Positions 22,670 to 32,752 of a DNA stretch of 32,752 nt are shown here, piece by piece (the first letter of the stretch is position 1; each line of letters begins with the position of its first letter). The DNA is taken from positions 1 through 32,752 of the forward strand of contig CAZVNP010000036.1 of NCBI GenBank assembly GCA_964628285.1. The letters are read 5' to 3'. A program made the translations under genes and the position numbers. This DNA comes from JAPLDP01 sp964628285. GTDB lineage: Bacteria; Bacteroidota; Bacteroidia; Bacteroidales; JAGONC01. The notes below the pieces were generated by a model. The model saw nothing but the letters and a program-made list of their open reading frames with translations, searched no databases and was not told the DNA's origin.

Positions 22670-23572
22670 ATGGGAACTTTGAAAATTACCGAAAGCCCCC
22701 GCGATGCCATACAGGGATTGACTAATTTCATCCCGAAGCGGGAAAAAATCAATTATCTGAAAGAGGTGATCTCCATCGGCTTTGATGTGGTGGATGTGGG
22801 AAGCCTCGTGTCACCACGCATCGTGCCACAGCTTCGTGACACTGAGAAAGTCCTCGAAAAGCTCAAGCACCCCGGCAACCATACCAAACTGATGGTGCTG
22901 GTCGCCAATGTGAAAGGAGCCGTTGCCACCAGCCGTTTCGATCATGTCTCCATCATCTCCTATCCGTTTTCGGTGTCGGAGACCTTTCTGAAACGTAACA
23001 TCAATTCGACCTTCGGTAAATCACGGGTTGTGATTGATCTCTTTATGGATATTGCCGCCAAGTCAGGCAAAGAGGTCGTGGTATATCTCTCAATGGCTTT
23101 CGGTAATCCTTATGGAGATAAATGGGATCCGGATATTGTCATGGAATGGGCCGGGAAGCTGGTGGAATCAGGAGTCGAACACATATCTATTGCTGACACC
23201 CTCGGCGTGGCCACACCTCAGAGCATAGCCCTCATCATTTCAAACCTCAGAAGAGAGTATCCCTCCGTGGAGCTTAGCCTGCATCTTCATACCACCCATG
23301 GCACATGGTATGAGAAAATAGATGCCGCATACAAAAACGGCTGCCATCACTTTGAGGGAGTACTCAACGGACTCGGAGGATGCCCCATGACGGGATATGA
23401 AATGGTCGGCAACATCGATACCGAGTTGTTGTTGCAATATGCCAAGAAAAACAACCTGGCGGTCGCTGTCGACCAGGACAAATTCGATAAATTACAGGCC
23501 AAAGCAACGGTATTCTATGCCCTGGGAAGTGCACCTCCCGAGCCCTATACTATGAAGAAAGGGAATGTGTAA
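22670..23572 (+). CDS. liuE: Hydroxymethylglutaryl-CoA lyase
   Basis: A 300-residue TIM-barrel lyase that splits HMG-CoA into acetyl-CoA and acetoacetate, the last specific step of leucine breakdown. It has the N-terminal TESPRDAIQGL (Arg and Asp for substrate and metal), the HLHTTHG metal histidines and the catalytic cysteine loop GLGGCP. I chose the ATG at 22670, 13 bases after the dehydrogenase stop; an earlier ATG at 22628 lies inside that gene. It is followed by acetoacetyl-CoA synthetase, which would use its product. Confidence 0.9.
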   Translation: MGTLKITESPRDAIQGLTNFIPKREKINYLKEVISIGFDVVDVGSLVSPRIVPQLRDTEKVLEKLKHPGNHTKLMVLVANVKGAVATSRFDHVSIISYPFSVSETFLKRNINSTFGKSRVVIDLFMDIAAKSGKEVVVYLSMAFGNPYGDKWDPDIVMEWAGKLVESGVEHISIADTLGVATPQSIALIISNLRREYPSVELSLHLHTTHGTWYEKIDAAYKNGCHHFEGVLNGLGGCPMTGYEMVGNIDTELLLQYAKKNNLAVAVDQDKFDKLQAKATVFYALGSAPPEPYTMKKGNV

Positions 23573-23619
23573 AAGTTCCGGATGACCGCTTGGAGACAGA
23601 TCAGACCTGATGGTTATGA

Positions 23620-23646
23620 TCCGATGGGCTATTGATCTCCATCGGA
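23620..23646. terminator. Hairpin between HMG-CoA lyase and acetoacetyl-CoA synthetase genes
   Basis: TCCGATGG at 23620-23627 pairs with CCATCGGA at 23639-23646 around an 11-base loop. No T-run follows, so it may weaken transcription or stabilise the upstream mRNA rather than stop it. Confidence 0.35.
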
Positions 23647-23697
23647 ATGTCAAATGAAACCGTTAAATTATACCATAAAACGACATCTTCGTAATCT

Positions 23698-25647
<1,950 letters not shown>

Positions 25648-25691
25648 CCTCACCCCCTCTCCTTGAAAGGAGAGGGGGCCGGGGGGTGAGG
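25648..25691. repeat. GC-rich palindrome after the acetoacetyl-CoA synthetase gene
   Basis: CCCCCTCTCCTT at 25653-25664 pairs with AAGGAGAGGGGG at 25667-25678, inside outer CCTCAC/GTGAGG arms (25648-25653 and 25686-25691). It starts right after the stop codon. It looks like a dispersed palindromic repeat and may act as an attenuator, but has no T-run. Confidence 0.7.
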
Positions 25692-25707
25692 TTGTAATAC
25701 CATCATT

Positions 25708-26718
25708 ATGTTCAACTACCCAAAAAAAGTGACCATCGGCGACATCACCGTGCGCGACGGTTTTCAGCATGAAGAAAAATTCATACCCACCGAAGCCAAG
25801 CTTTGGGTACTGGAACAACTCATCCTCGCAGGCTTCCGGCATATCGAGGTAACCAATTACGGCAACCCGCGTGGTATGCCACAGTTCAGGGATGCCGATG
25901 AGCTGTTTAAAAAGATACGCGAGAGCAAACGCGTGAAGGACAAGCTGCAGGATGTGACCCTGACGGCTATTACCATCCGGGAGAAAGCCATCGAAAGGGC
26001 CATTATTGCCAAACAACATGGTATCGGTCCCGACCGTATCCTGCTGATGGTGTCGACAAGCGAATCGCATCACATGAGGAATTCAGGTCTCAGCCTGAAA
26101 GATTACTGGACTATGTCGGAAGAGTGGATCAAAAAGGCCAAGGATGCGGGGATAAAAGTCAACGGCACGGTGAGTACCATCTGGGGCTGCCCCATCGAAG
26201 GGCCTACCGAAATGTCGAAGGCCATCGAGTTCACCAAACGGTGGTTCGACATCGGTGCCGACGATGTGGAGCATGCCGACCATGACGGCTCGGCGTCACC
26301 GGACCGTGTTTACAAATACTATTCTATGCTGCTCGATGCCATCCCCACGCCCGAGAAACACATCGTGCACTTCCATGTGACGCGAGGCTGGGGTCCCGCC
26401 AACGTACTGGCGGCGTTGCAGGCCGGCATGACCTGCTTCGAGAGCACTATGGGCGGCATAGGCGGCCAACCCGCCAACTTCATCGACGGCTATCCCGTGG
26501 CAGGTACCGGCGCCTACTATTATGAAGATCCCAACATCGTCGGCCTCATCTCGACGGAAGATACCGTGGTCATGATGGACGAAATGGGCATCGACACTCA
26601 GGTGGATGTAGATAAGGTGCTGGAGATAGGTCGTATGGTCGAACGCATCTTAGGTCGGAGGCTGAGGTCGGAAGCGATCAAAAACGGCCGGATTCCCAAA
26701 TCGCTGACGGGAAGATAG
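25708..26718 (+). CDS. HMG-CoA lyase family protein without the catalytic cysteine
   Basis: A 336-residue DRE-TIM metallolyase family member. It keeps the substrate Arg and metal Asp (ITVRDGFQHEEKFIPTEAK) and the metal histidines (HFHVTRGWGPAN). The loop that holds the essential cysteine in HMG-CoA lyase (GLGGCP) reads GGIGGQPANF here, so the cysteine is lost. It is therefore unlikely to be a normal HMG-CoA lyase; the same operon already has one. It could cleave or condense a related 3-hydroxy-3-methyl acyl compound, or use a 2-oxoacid. It is the last gene of the operon. The function is not known. Confidence 0.85.
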   Translation: MFNYPKKVTIGDITVRDGFQHEEKFIPTEAKLWVLEQLILAGFRHIEVTNYGNPRGMPQFRDADELFKKIRESKRVKDKLQDVTLTAITIREKAIERAIIAKQHGIGPDRILLMVSTSESHHMRNSGLSLKDYWTMSEEWIKKAKDAGIKVNGTVSTIWGCPIEGPTEMSKAIEFTKRWFDIGADDVEHADHDGSASPDRVYKYYSMLLDAIPTPEKHIVHFHVTRGWGPANVLAALQAGMTCFESTMGGIGGQPANFIDGYPVAGTGAYYYEDPNIVGLISTEDTVVMMDEMGIDTQVDVDKVLEIGRMVERILGRRLRSEAIKNGRIPKSLTGR

Positions 26719-26791
26719 TATCACACGGATATCATTTTGTGGAGTGGATACTGCTAACAGCTATCACTTTCCTTAAAAGATGACATCTGTA

Positions 26792-27868
26792 TCATGTATA
26801 CTCCAATATCTCGGCCTCGCCGTTGAGGATACTCAGGCCGGTCATCATGAGGGCTTCTAAGTTGCTAATACTGGGGTACAGCATGACGTCGGCGATCTTT
26901 GACACGCGCTGTGTCACATTCTGAATGAAACGTTCGCTGTTGAAGATATAACCTGAGAGCAGGATGGCGTCGACATGTCCTTCCAGGACGGTCGACATGG
27001 CGCCGATCTCTTTGGCCACCTGGTAGGCCAGGGCATAGGAATAGAAGATGGCCGTCTCTTCACCGGCCAGCATGCGCTTGTCGATCTCGTTGATGTTGCT
27101 GGTGCCCAGATAGGCGGCATAGCCTCCCTCTTCGGTGATCATCCTGATCATCTCCTCCTCGGTGTACTTACCGCTGAAACACATGCGCACCAGGTCGCCC
27201 ACGGGCAAACTGCCCGTGCGTGAGATGGCAAAAGGGCCGTCACCGTCGAAAGTGTTGTTAACATCAACGACTCTGCCCTTGCAGTGAGCGCCCACGGAGA
27301 TGCCCTCCGAGCCGATGTGGGCGACGATGAGGTTGAGATCCTCATAGTTCTTATGCACCGAGCGGGCGTACTTGCGTGCCACAAACTTATGATTGAGGGC
27401 ATGGAAGATCGACTTCCTGGCAAACAGGGGATGACCCGACACGCGGGCCACCTCATCCAGCTCGTCCACGACGACAGGGTCGGCGATATAGGCTTTTTTA
27501 CCCAGCGCCTGCGCGATATCGTAAGCTATCAATCCACCGAGGTTGACGGCGTGCCTGCCCATGAGTCCCACGGTGAGGTCTTCGATCATTCTGTCATTGA
27601 CCTCGTAAATGCCCGATTTCAACGGTTTTATCAGGCCGCTCATGGCCATCACCACCTCGATGAGGCTTGCGTCGATATTGTTTTCTTTCAGCTCCTTCCA
27701 CACCAGGTCGCGGCGCCACTCTTTCTGGTCTTCTATCTTCCTGAACCGGCCCAGTTCCTCCCTGCCGTGCCTGATGGTTTTCAGAAACACCATCTCGGCC
27801 TGGAGGAAAACAGCCACCTTGGTTTCATGCGTATCAGGATAAATGATAAGTATTTTCCTGGGGATCAT
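26792..27868 (-). CDS. buk: Butyrate kinase (branched-chain fatty acid kinase)
   Basis: A 358-residue acetokinase-superfamily enzyme that makes ATP from butyryl-phosphate or a branched acyl-phosphate. Marks are the start KILIIYPDTHETKVAVF, LIVAHIGSEGISVGAHCKGRVVDVNNTFDGDGPFAISRTGSLP and the C-terminal LSGYIFNSERF. It lies 56 bases after the mutase gene on the same strand, so both are probably co-expressed. The partner phosphotransbutyrylase (ptb) is not in the window. With IcmF upstream, the substrate could be butyrate, isobutyrate or isovalerate. It converges with the leucine operon; no clear terminator lies in the 73-base gap. Confidence 0.93.
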   Translation of the reverse strand: MIPRKILIIYPDTHETKVAVFLQAEMVFLKTIRHGREELGRFRKIEDQKEWRRDLVWKELKENNIDASLIEVVMAMSGLIKPLKSGIYEVNDRMIEDLTVGLMGRHAVNLGGLIAYDIAQALGKKAYIADPVVVDELDEVARVSGHPLFARKSIFHALNHKFVARKYARSVHKNYEDLNLIVAHIGSEGISVGAHCKGRVVDVNNTFDGDGPFAISRTGSLPVGDLVRMCFSGKYTEEEMIRMITEEGGYAAYLGTSNINEIDKRMLAGEETAIFYSYALAYQVAKEIGAMSTVLEGHVDAILLSGYIFNSERFIQNVTQRVSKIADVMLYPSISNLEALMMTGLSILNGEAEILEYT

Positions 27869-27924
27869 AATGATATTAAATTTAGCATCCTGCCCGGATT
27901 GTTCAGGATCATAACAGACATATT

Positions 27925-30900
27925 TTACATATTTCTTCTGTACTGTCCTCCCACCTCAAACAATGCCGAGGTGATCTGACCGATGGAGCAATATTTTGAC
28001 GTTTCAATCAGGCTGTCGAAAATGTTTTCATTCTGCAGTGTTGCATTTTTCAGGCCGGCGACGGCCTGGCGTGCCTCTTCCTCATATGTCTTATGCAGCT
28101 CCCTGAGCATGGCGAGCTGGTATTTCTTTTCCTTGACGGTGGCCCTGATGACCTCGCCGGGCAGTACCGTGGGCGATCCCTTGCTGGAGAGGAAGGTGTT
28201 TACACCCATGATGGGCAGCTTGCCGGAGTGTTTCATGTGCTCATAATAGAGCGATTCTTCCTGAATCTTGTTGCGCTGGTACATGGTCTCCATGGCGCCG
28301 AGGACGCCGCCGCGTTCGTTGATGCGGTCGAACTCCATAAGCACGGCTTCCTCCACAAGATCGGTGAGCTCCTCTATAATAAAGGATCCCTGCAAGGGAT
28401 TCTGGTTTTTCGCCAGCCCCATCTCGTGGTTGATGATGAGCTGTATGGCCATGGCACGACGCACCGACTCTTCGGTGGGGGTTGTGATGGCCTCATCGTA
28501 AGCGTTGGTGTGCAGTGAGTTGCAATTATCGTAGATGGCATAAAGAGCCTGCAAAGTGGTGCGGATATCGTTGAAATCGATCTCCTGGGCATGCAGCGAC
28601 CGTCCCGAGGTCTGGATGTGGTACTTGAGCATCTGCGACCGGGCGTTCGCATTGTATTTAAGCTTCATCGCCTTGGCCCAGATGAGACGCGCCACACGCC
28701 CCAGCACCGAATACTCCGGATCAAGGCCGTTGGAGAAGAAAAACGACAGGTTGGGTGCGAACTTGTTGATGTCCATACCGCGCGAAGCGTAATATTCGAC
28801 GTAGGTGAAGCCGTTGGAGAGTGTCAGCGCCAGCTGCGTGATGGGATTGGCGCCCGCCTCGGCGATGTGATAACCCGAGATGGACACCGAATAAAAATTA
28901 CGCACATTGTGCCTGATGAAGTACTCCTGGATGTCGCCCATCATCTTGAGGGCGAAGTCGGTGGAGAAGATGCAGGTGTTCTGGGCCTGGTCCTCCTTGA
29001 GGATGTCGGCCTGTACGGTGCCTCTGACGGTGCTCAGCGTGTGGGCTTTGATCTTGTCGTAGACATCACGCGGCAGCACCTTGTCGCCGGTGATGCCCAG
29101 CAGCATCAGTCCCAGTCCGTTATGGCCTTTGGGTAAATGACCCTGGTACTGTGGGCGTTTCGTTCCCCTCTCCTTATAAAAAGCATCGATCTTCTTCTCC
29201 ACCTCTTCTGCCAGACCGTGTTCGAGGATGTAACGCTCGCACTGCTGGTCGATAGCCGCATTCATGAAGTAACCCACCATTGTGGGTGCAGGGCCGTTTA
29301 TGGTCATTGAGACGGAGGTCCTGGGATTGCACAGGTCGAATCCGGAGTACAGCTTCTTGGCGTCATCGAGGCAGGCGATGGATACGCCTGAGTTACCCAC
29401 CTTACCGTAAATATCAGGACGGATGTGAGGATCCTGGCCGTAAAGGGTCACCGAGTCGAAGGCTGTCGACAACCTGACGGCAGGCATTCCATAGGAGAGA
29501 TAATGGAAACGCTTGTTGGTGCGTTCGGGACCTCCTTCGCCGGCGAACATGCGCGTGGGATCTTCTTCCTCACGCTTGAAGGGGAACACGCCGGCGGCAT
29601 AAGGGAATTCGCCGGGCACATTTTCACGCAGGTTCCACTTCAGGATGTCGCCCCAGGCTTCGTAATGCGGCAAGACGACCTTCGGGATCCTGGTATGGGA
29701 CAATGATTCGGTGTGGGTCTGCACCTTCATCTCCTTGTCGCGGACCTTATAAACGAATTCGTCATTACGGTAACATGCTTTTTTCTGCTCCCAGTTTTTC
29801 AGGATCTGATCGCAATGCGGATCGAGGTCAATACGGATTTTTTTGTCAAGTGTCTCGAGCGACTGCATGACGTTTTCATCACCGCCGCTTTCATGTATCA
29901 TCTGCATGGCTTGGTGCAGGCTGTACAGGCGTTGGGCGACGGCAGCCTGGGCCTCGGTCCATTGATTGTATTTCCTGACGGTCTCGGTGATCTCCGAAAG
30001 GTAACGGGTCCGTTGCGGTGGTATGATGTGTATCTTCTCCGACATCTCGTCTATTTTCTTGAACGAGGTGCCGAATTTCACGCCTGTCTTCTCTTCGATG
30101 AGGTGTATGAGGTCGTGGTACAGGTTGTTGACGCCCGGATCATTAAATTGTGAGGCGATGGTGCCGAACACGGGTAAATGATCCTGTTCTGCTTCCCACA
30201 GCTTATGGTTGCGGGCATATTGTTTCTTAACGTCGCGCAAGGCGTCGAGCGATCCGCGTTTATCGAATTTGTTCAGGGCGATGACGTCGGCGAAGTCGAG
30301 CATGTCAATCTTCTCGAGCTGTATGGCCGCACCGTATTCAGGTGTCATCACGTACATAGAGAAGTCGCTGTAGTCGATGATCTCGGTATCGGCCTGTCCG
30401 ATGCCGGAGGTCTCGAGGAGGACGAGGTCGAAGGCGGCGGCCTGGACGATCCTGACGGCATCCTGGACGTACTTCGACAGGGCCAGGTTGGACTGGCGTG
30501 TGGCCAGCGACCGCATGTAGACGCGCGGGTTGTGGATGGAGTTCATCCGGATGCGGTCGCCCAGCAGCGCTCCACCCGTCTTGCGCCGCGACGGGTCGAC
30601 GGAGATGATGGCCAGGTACTTCTCCGGGAAGTCGATGAGAAAACGCCGTACGATCTCATCGATAAGCGATGACTTGCCCGAGCCGCCGGTGCCGGTGATG
30701 CCCAGCACAGGAGGACGATAGTCGGCCCCGTTGGTTTTGATGCCTGCCATGATGCCTTTCACCGTCTCCGGGTAGTTCTCCACAGCCGAGATCAGGCGGG
30801 CAATGGCGTTATAATCCTTATTAACGATATCGCGTTCGGTGACTTTAATGTCTTTGCCTGTAGGGTAGTCCGACCTCTTAAGCACGTCGTTGATCATGCC

Positions 30901-31299
30901 CTGCAGGCCCATCCTGCGGCCGTCGTCGGGCGAGTAGATGCCGGCAATGCCGTATTCATGCAGCTCTTTGATCTCACCGGGCAGGATGGTGCCGCCGCCA
31001 CCGCCGAAGATCTTGATATGTCCCGCTCCTTTCTGATGGAGGAGGTCATACATGTATTTGAAGAACTCCATGTGGCCGCCCTGGTAACAGGTCACGGCGA
31101 TGCTCTGGGCGTCTTCCTGGATGGCGCAGTCGACGATCTCGGCCACGGAGCGGTTATGGCCCAGGTGGATGACCTCGGCGCCCGACGACTGCAGGATGCG
31201 CCGCATGATGTTGATGGCCGCATCATGGCCGTCGAAAAGCGATGCGGCAGTGACTACCCTGACGTGATAACGGGGTTTGTACGGATCCGGTTCTGTCAT
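27925..31299 (-). CDS. icmF: IcmF: fused isobutyryl-CoA mutase with G-protein chaperone
   Basis: A 1124-residue B12 enzyme that interconverts isobutyryl- and n-butyryl-CoA; some IcmF also act on isovaleryl-/pivalyl-CoA. Residues 10-140 form the cobalamin domain with Asp23 and His25 (FDGHDAA). The G-domain follows, with P-loop GTGGSGKS at 203-210 and the base motif NKFD; it loads and protects the cofactor. The rest is the substrate barrel, with RLSTAFDSVTLYG, GTVQADILKEDQAQNTCIF and ISGYHIAEAGANP, which mark it as Icm rather than methylmalonyl-CoA mutase. The start is the ATG at 31299; the frame is open to 31725, but that stretch only translates intergenic repeats. An exact -7 box lies 21 bases upstream. 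Confidence 0.94.
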   Translation of the reverse strand: MTEPDPYKPRYHVRVVTAASLFDGHDAAINIMRRILQSSGAEVIHLGHNRSVAEIVDCAIQEDAQSIAVTCYQGGHMEFFKYMYDLLHQKGAGHIKIFGGGGGTILPGEIKELHEYGIAGIYSPDDGRRMGLQGMINDVLKRSDYPTGKDIKVTERDIVNKDYNAIARLISAVENYPETVKGIMAGIKTNGADYRPPVLGITGTGGSGKSSLIDEIVRRFLIDFPEKYLAIISVDPSRRKTGGALLGDRIRMNSIHNPRVYMRSLATRQSNLALSKYVQDAVRIVQAAAFDLVLLETSGIGQADTEIIDYSDFSMYVMTPEYGAAIQLEKIDMLDFADVIALNKFDKRGSLDALRDVKKQYARNHKLWEAEQDHLPVFGTIASQFNDPGVNNLYHDLIHLIEEKTGVKFGTSFKKIDEMSEKIHIIPPQRTRYLSEITETVRKYNQWTEAQAAVAQRLYSLHQAMQMIHESGGDENVMQSLETLDKKIRIDLDPHCDQILKNWEQKKACYRNDEFVYKVRDKEMKVQTHTESLSHTRIPKVVLPHYEAWGDILKWNLRENVPGEFPYAAGVFPFKREEEDPTRMFAGEGGPERTNKRFHYLSYGMPAVRLSTAFDSVTLYGQDPHIRPDIYGKVGNSGVSIACLDDAKKLYSGFDLCNPRTSVSMTINGPAPTMVGYFMNAAIDQQCERYILEHGLAEEVEKKIDAFYKERGTKRPQYQGHLPKGHNGLGLMLLGITGDKVLPRDVYDKIKAHTLSTVRGTVQADILKEDQAQNTCIFSTDFALKMMGDIQEYFIRHNVRNFYSVSISGYHIAEAGANPITQLALTLSNGFTYVEYYASRGMDINKFAPNLSFFFSNGLDPEYSVLGRVARLIWAKAMKLKYNANARSQMLKYHIQTSGRSLHAQEIDFNDIRTTLQALYAIYDNCNSLHTNAYDEAITTPTEESVRRAMAIQLIINHEMGLAKNQNPLQGSFIIEELTDLVEEAVLMEFDRINERGGVLGAMETMYQRNKIQEESLYYEHMKHSGKLPIMGVNTFLSSKGSPTVLPGEVIRATVKEKKYQLAMLRELHKTYEEEARQAVAGLKNATLQNENIFDSLIETSKYCSIGQITSALFEVGGQYRRNM

Positions 31300-31319
31300 T
31301 GATATTGCGTTCGTTGGTG

Positions 31320-31327
31320 CAAATATA
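31320..31327 (-). promoter_or_regulatory. Predicted -7 box for icmF-buk
   Basis: The minus strand reads TATATTTG, an exact TAnnTTTG match, 21 bases before the icmF ATG. A -33 box is unclear. Confidence 0.45.
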
Positions 31328-31358
31328 AGGATTATGGGAATAGCTGACGCGACAAGCT

Positions 31359-31431
31359 GAAAATGAGAAAATGTGAAAATGTGGAAATGAGAAAATGGTT
31401 TCTGGTTACAGGTTGCGGGTTGCAGGTTAAC
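31359..31431. repeat. Tandem octamers GAAAATGW and heptamers GGTTRCR
   Basis: Five octamers (GAAAATGA, GAAAATGT, GAAAATGT, GGAAATGA, GAAAATGG) cover 31359-31398. Four heptamers (GGTTACA, GGTTGCG, GGTTGCA, GGTTAAC) cover 31404-31431, the same units as at 18325-18352. Confidence 0.8.
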
Positions 31432-31514
31432 CCCGGGGAAACGGAACCATCGCAAAGTAACGAGGTGGCGAAGTAACGAAATATCGATGTAACGAACCAA
31501 GTTTAAAATATCGT

Positions 31515-31673
31515 GTCCTGAAAGGATACAACATCGATAACCCGGGGTGAAACCCCGGGCAACGAAACGAAACAGGTATGAAATGTCGTGTCCTGAAAGG
31601 ACACGAGCCAACAGCCCGGGGTGAAACCCCGGGGAACGGTACGGCCCGGCAATCGTTGCCCTGAAGGGGCAAC
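31515..31673. repeat. Cluster of five palindromes with GAA loops
   Basis: TGTCCT-GAA-AGGATA (31515-31529), CCCGGGGT-GAA-ACCCCGGG (31541-31559), CGTGTCCT-GAA-AGGACACG (31587-31605), CCCGGGGT-GAA-ACCCCGGG (31615-31633) and GTTGCCC-TGAAG-GGGCAAC (31655-31673). The alternate order and the shared loop show a duplicated two-hairpin unit. Confidence 0.8.
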
Positions 31674-32143
31674 ATAGTGATTGTGCGAAGGTCGAACGCC
31701 GAAGGCCGAAACCGGCATAGAGCAAATTTCGTTTGAAATGTATACCACCATTTTATTACATGAGTTCTTTTTATTGATTTATTAAATAATATGGGGAATA
31801 AATCGAATAAGGAACATTATAATTTAGAATTTTTTCAATACATAAGATAAAACATTTGCTTTTTGATAAATTATGTTGTACATTCGTTCACCCAAAAATA
31901 AGTTGTACCCCCCTCCCGATCCATTTTTTATCATGCCATAATATTCATTGGTATGTAGTGAAAAAAGGTCATAGATGGTTATATCCGGTTTTCCCCGGTT
32001 TTAAATTTCAATGGCGGTCATAATCGGTAAGTGGCTTATATACAGTTCGTAACTTCGCTGTAATGTGTAATTAATCAATATAATCCACTTTATTTTCAGG
32101 TCTTCTAAGATAATCAAGCATTAACCATTTAATTTAAAAAGCT

Positions 32144-32701
32144 ATGAAAAAGATCTTCACCCTTCTGATAGCGTTGACACTGACATGTATGCTGTATGCC
32201 CAACCCCAATGGGTGGAATTTTCAAGGTCCGAGCCATAACAGCCTATAATTCAATTGGTTTTTTCGGACAGCTTATCGGTCAATTTTACCGCCGAGATTT
32301 GCGGTATGTACGAAACTGATACGACAGTAAACAATACTCAGTTTCAACGTTTAAACATTCCCGGAGGGGGACGGCTCACTGTCGTCGGGCATCCTGAAAT
32401 GCCTTATGTTGGGCAATTGATAGCCATACCTGAATGCGATAGTGTTATATTGAACGTTGATATAAAGGATAATACATCATTCGAGGATTATTATGTTTAT
32501 CCGGCACCGGATTATCAGGTGGTCATGAATCAGGACAGCTCGATTTATGTTGAAGAGGTTTTTGCTTTCGATTCCGTAACCTATAGTGCGAATCAATACA
32601 ATCCGGATGTCAATGCCGAAATACATTCGATTGGATATTTCAGGGCGCAAAAATTTGCCGAGGTTTATTTATATCCTGTCCGATTTAATCCTGTGACCTA
32701 A
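32144..32701 (+). pseudogene. Broken C25 (gingipain-type) propeptide gene with in-frame TAA
   Basis: A signal peptide, MKKIFTLLIALTLTCMLYAQ, starts at 32144 and runs into PQWVEFSRSEP before a TAA at 32237-32239. The same frame continues with QPIIQLVFSDSLSVNFTAEICGMY, then FQRLNIPGGGRLTVVGHPEMPYVGQLIAIPECDSVILNV, a C25 peptidase propeptide region, and ends at VRFNPVT with a second stop at 32699-32701, where full genes go on into the protease domain. One C-to-T change (CAA to TAA) would explain the first stop. The protease domain and the C-terminal type IX secretion signal are absent from the window. It is read as a decayed secreted protease gene; the start codon and signal peptide are intact. 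Confidence 0.75.
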
Positions 32702-32752
32702 GTACATGACAAAAATTTACAACACTCAATAAATTTATTTATATCATTGGAA

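Larger units (their letters stand above)
31300..32143. other. Gene-free, repeat-rich region
   Basis: About 840 bases without a believable gene. The left half (31359-31673) holds tandem octamers, heptamers and five palindromes; open frames through it are only repeat translations. The right half (31750-32143) is AT-rich with no structure I could name, and leads to the signal-peptide start at 32144. Confidence 0.7.

Noticed and set aside
26719..26791. Shared terminator between the convergent operons
   Set aside because: No stable hairpin with a T-run was found in the 73-base gap.
28093..30672. Several long plus-strand open frames opposite icmF
   Set aside because: They have no family motifs and mirror the GC-rich coding strand of IcmF.
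31515..31673. Possible CRISPR array
   Set aside because: The units are palindromes of different sequence and spacing, with no constant direct repeat and no cas genes nearby.
31300..31725. N-terminal extension of about 140 residues on IcmF
   Set aside because: It only translates palindromes and tandem repeats (for example FSHFHIFTFSHF); the family start is MTEPD at 31299 with a -7 box just upstream.

Overview
The window looks like a chromosomal piece of an anaerobic Bacteroidota (Bacteroidetes) genome. Three things point there: promoter -7 boxes of the TAnnTTTG type before several genes, many starts without a clear Shine-Dalgarno sequence, and a remnant of a gingipain-type (C25) propeptide at the right end. 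Many ferredoxin-type proteins, a quinone-linked Hdr/Qmo-like complex, butyrate kinase and a B12 mutase suggest an amino-acid or organic-acid fermenter with membrane-linked sulfur or electron metabolism. No tRNA, rRNA or CRISPR array was seen.

Layout. (1) 1-2.7 kb: the C-terminal part of an IS4-superfamily transposase, an O6-alkylguanine-DNA alkyltransferase, and a HEPN/MNT nucleotidyltransferase pair that resembles a type VII toxin-antitoxin system. (2) 2.7-7.9 kb, minus strand: an eight-gene run, DUF5320 protein, NifU-like scaffold, DUF89 protein, two ferredoxin-containing MinD/Mrp ATPases, NifX-like protein, radical SAM protein, TrmO-like methyltransferase. It resembles the orange-protein (ORP) metal-sulfur loci of Desulfovibrio. 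(3) 8.0-9.0 kb, plus strand: a DUF134 DNA-binding protein with zinc ribbons and a second NifX-like protein, divergent from region 2 across a promoter region with a palindrome. (4) 9.0-14.9 kb, minus strand: DsrE-like, TusA-like, MvhD-like, two HdrA-like flavoproteins, a small winged-helix protein and a QmoC-like HdrC-cytochrome b fusion. A divergent Crp/Fnr regulator follows at 15.0 kb, and a perfect TGTGA-N6-TCACA site lies between the two.

(5) 16.7-26.7 kb, plus strand: a leucine/isovalerate (liu-type) catabolic operon: methylcrotonyl-CoA carboxylase beta subunit, methylglutaconyl-CoA hydratase, a pyruvate/oxaloacetate-type carboxyltransferase fused to a biotinyl domain, acyl-CoA dehydrogenase, HMG-CoA lyase, acetoacetyl-CoA synthetase, and a second HMGL-family protein without the catalytic cysteine. 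No biotin carboxylase is present, so the carboxylation step may run as a transcarboxylase that takes CO2 from a 2-oxoacid. (6) 26.8-31.3 kb, minus strand: IcmF (fused isobutyryl-CoA mutase with its G-protein chaperone) and butyrate kinase, convergent with region 5. (7) 31.3-32.75 kb: a gene-free stretch full of palindromic and short tandem repeats, then a C25 propeptide gene broken by an in-frame TAA.

The two strongest leads are the Qmo/Hdr-TusA-DsrE operon without any APS reductase or sulfate adenylyltransferase nearby, and the predicted methylcrotonyl-CoA transcarboxylase. Functions are assigned by reading protein motifs; no database search was run.
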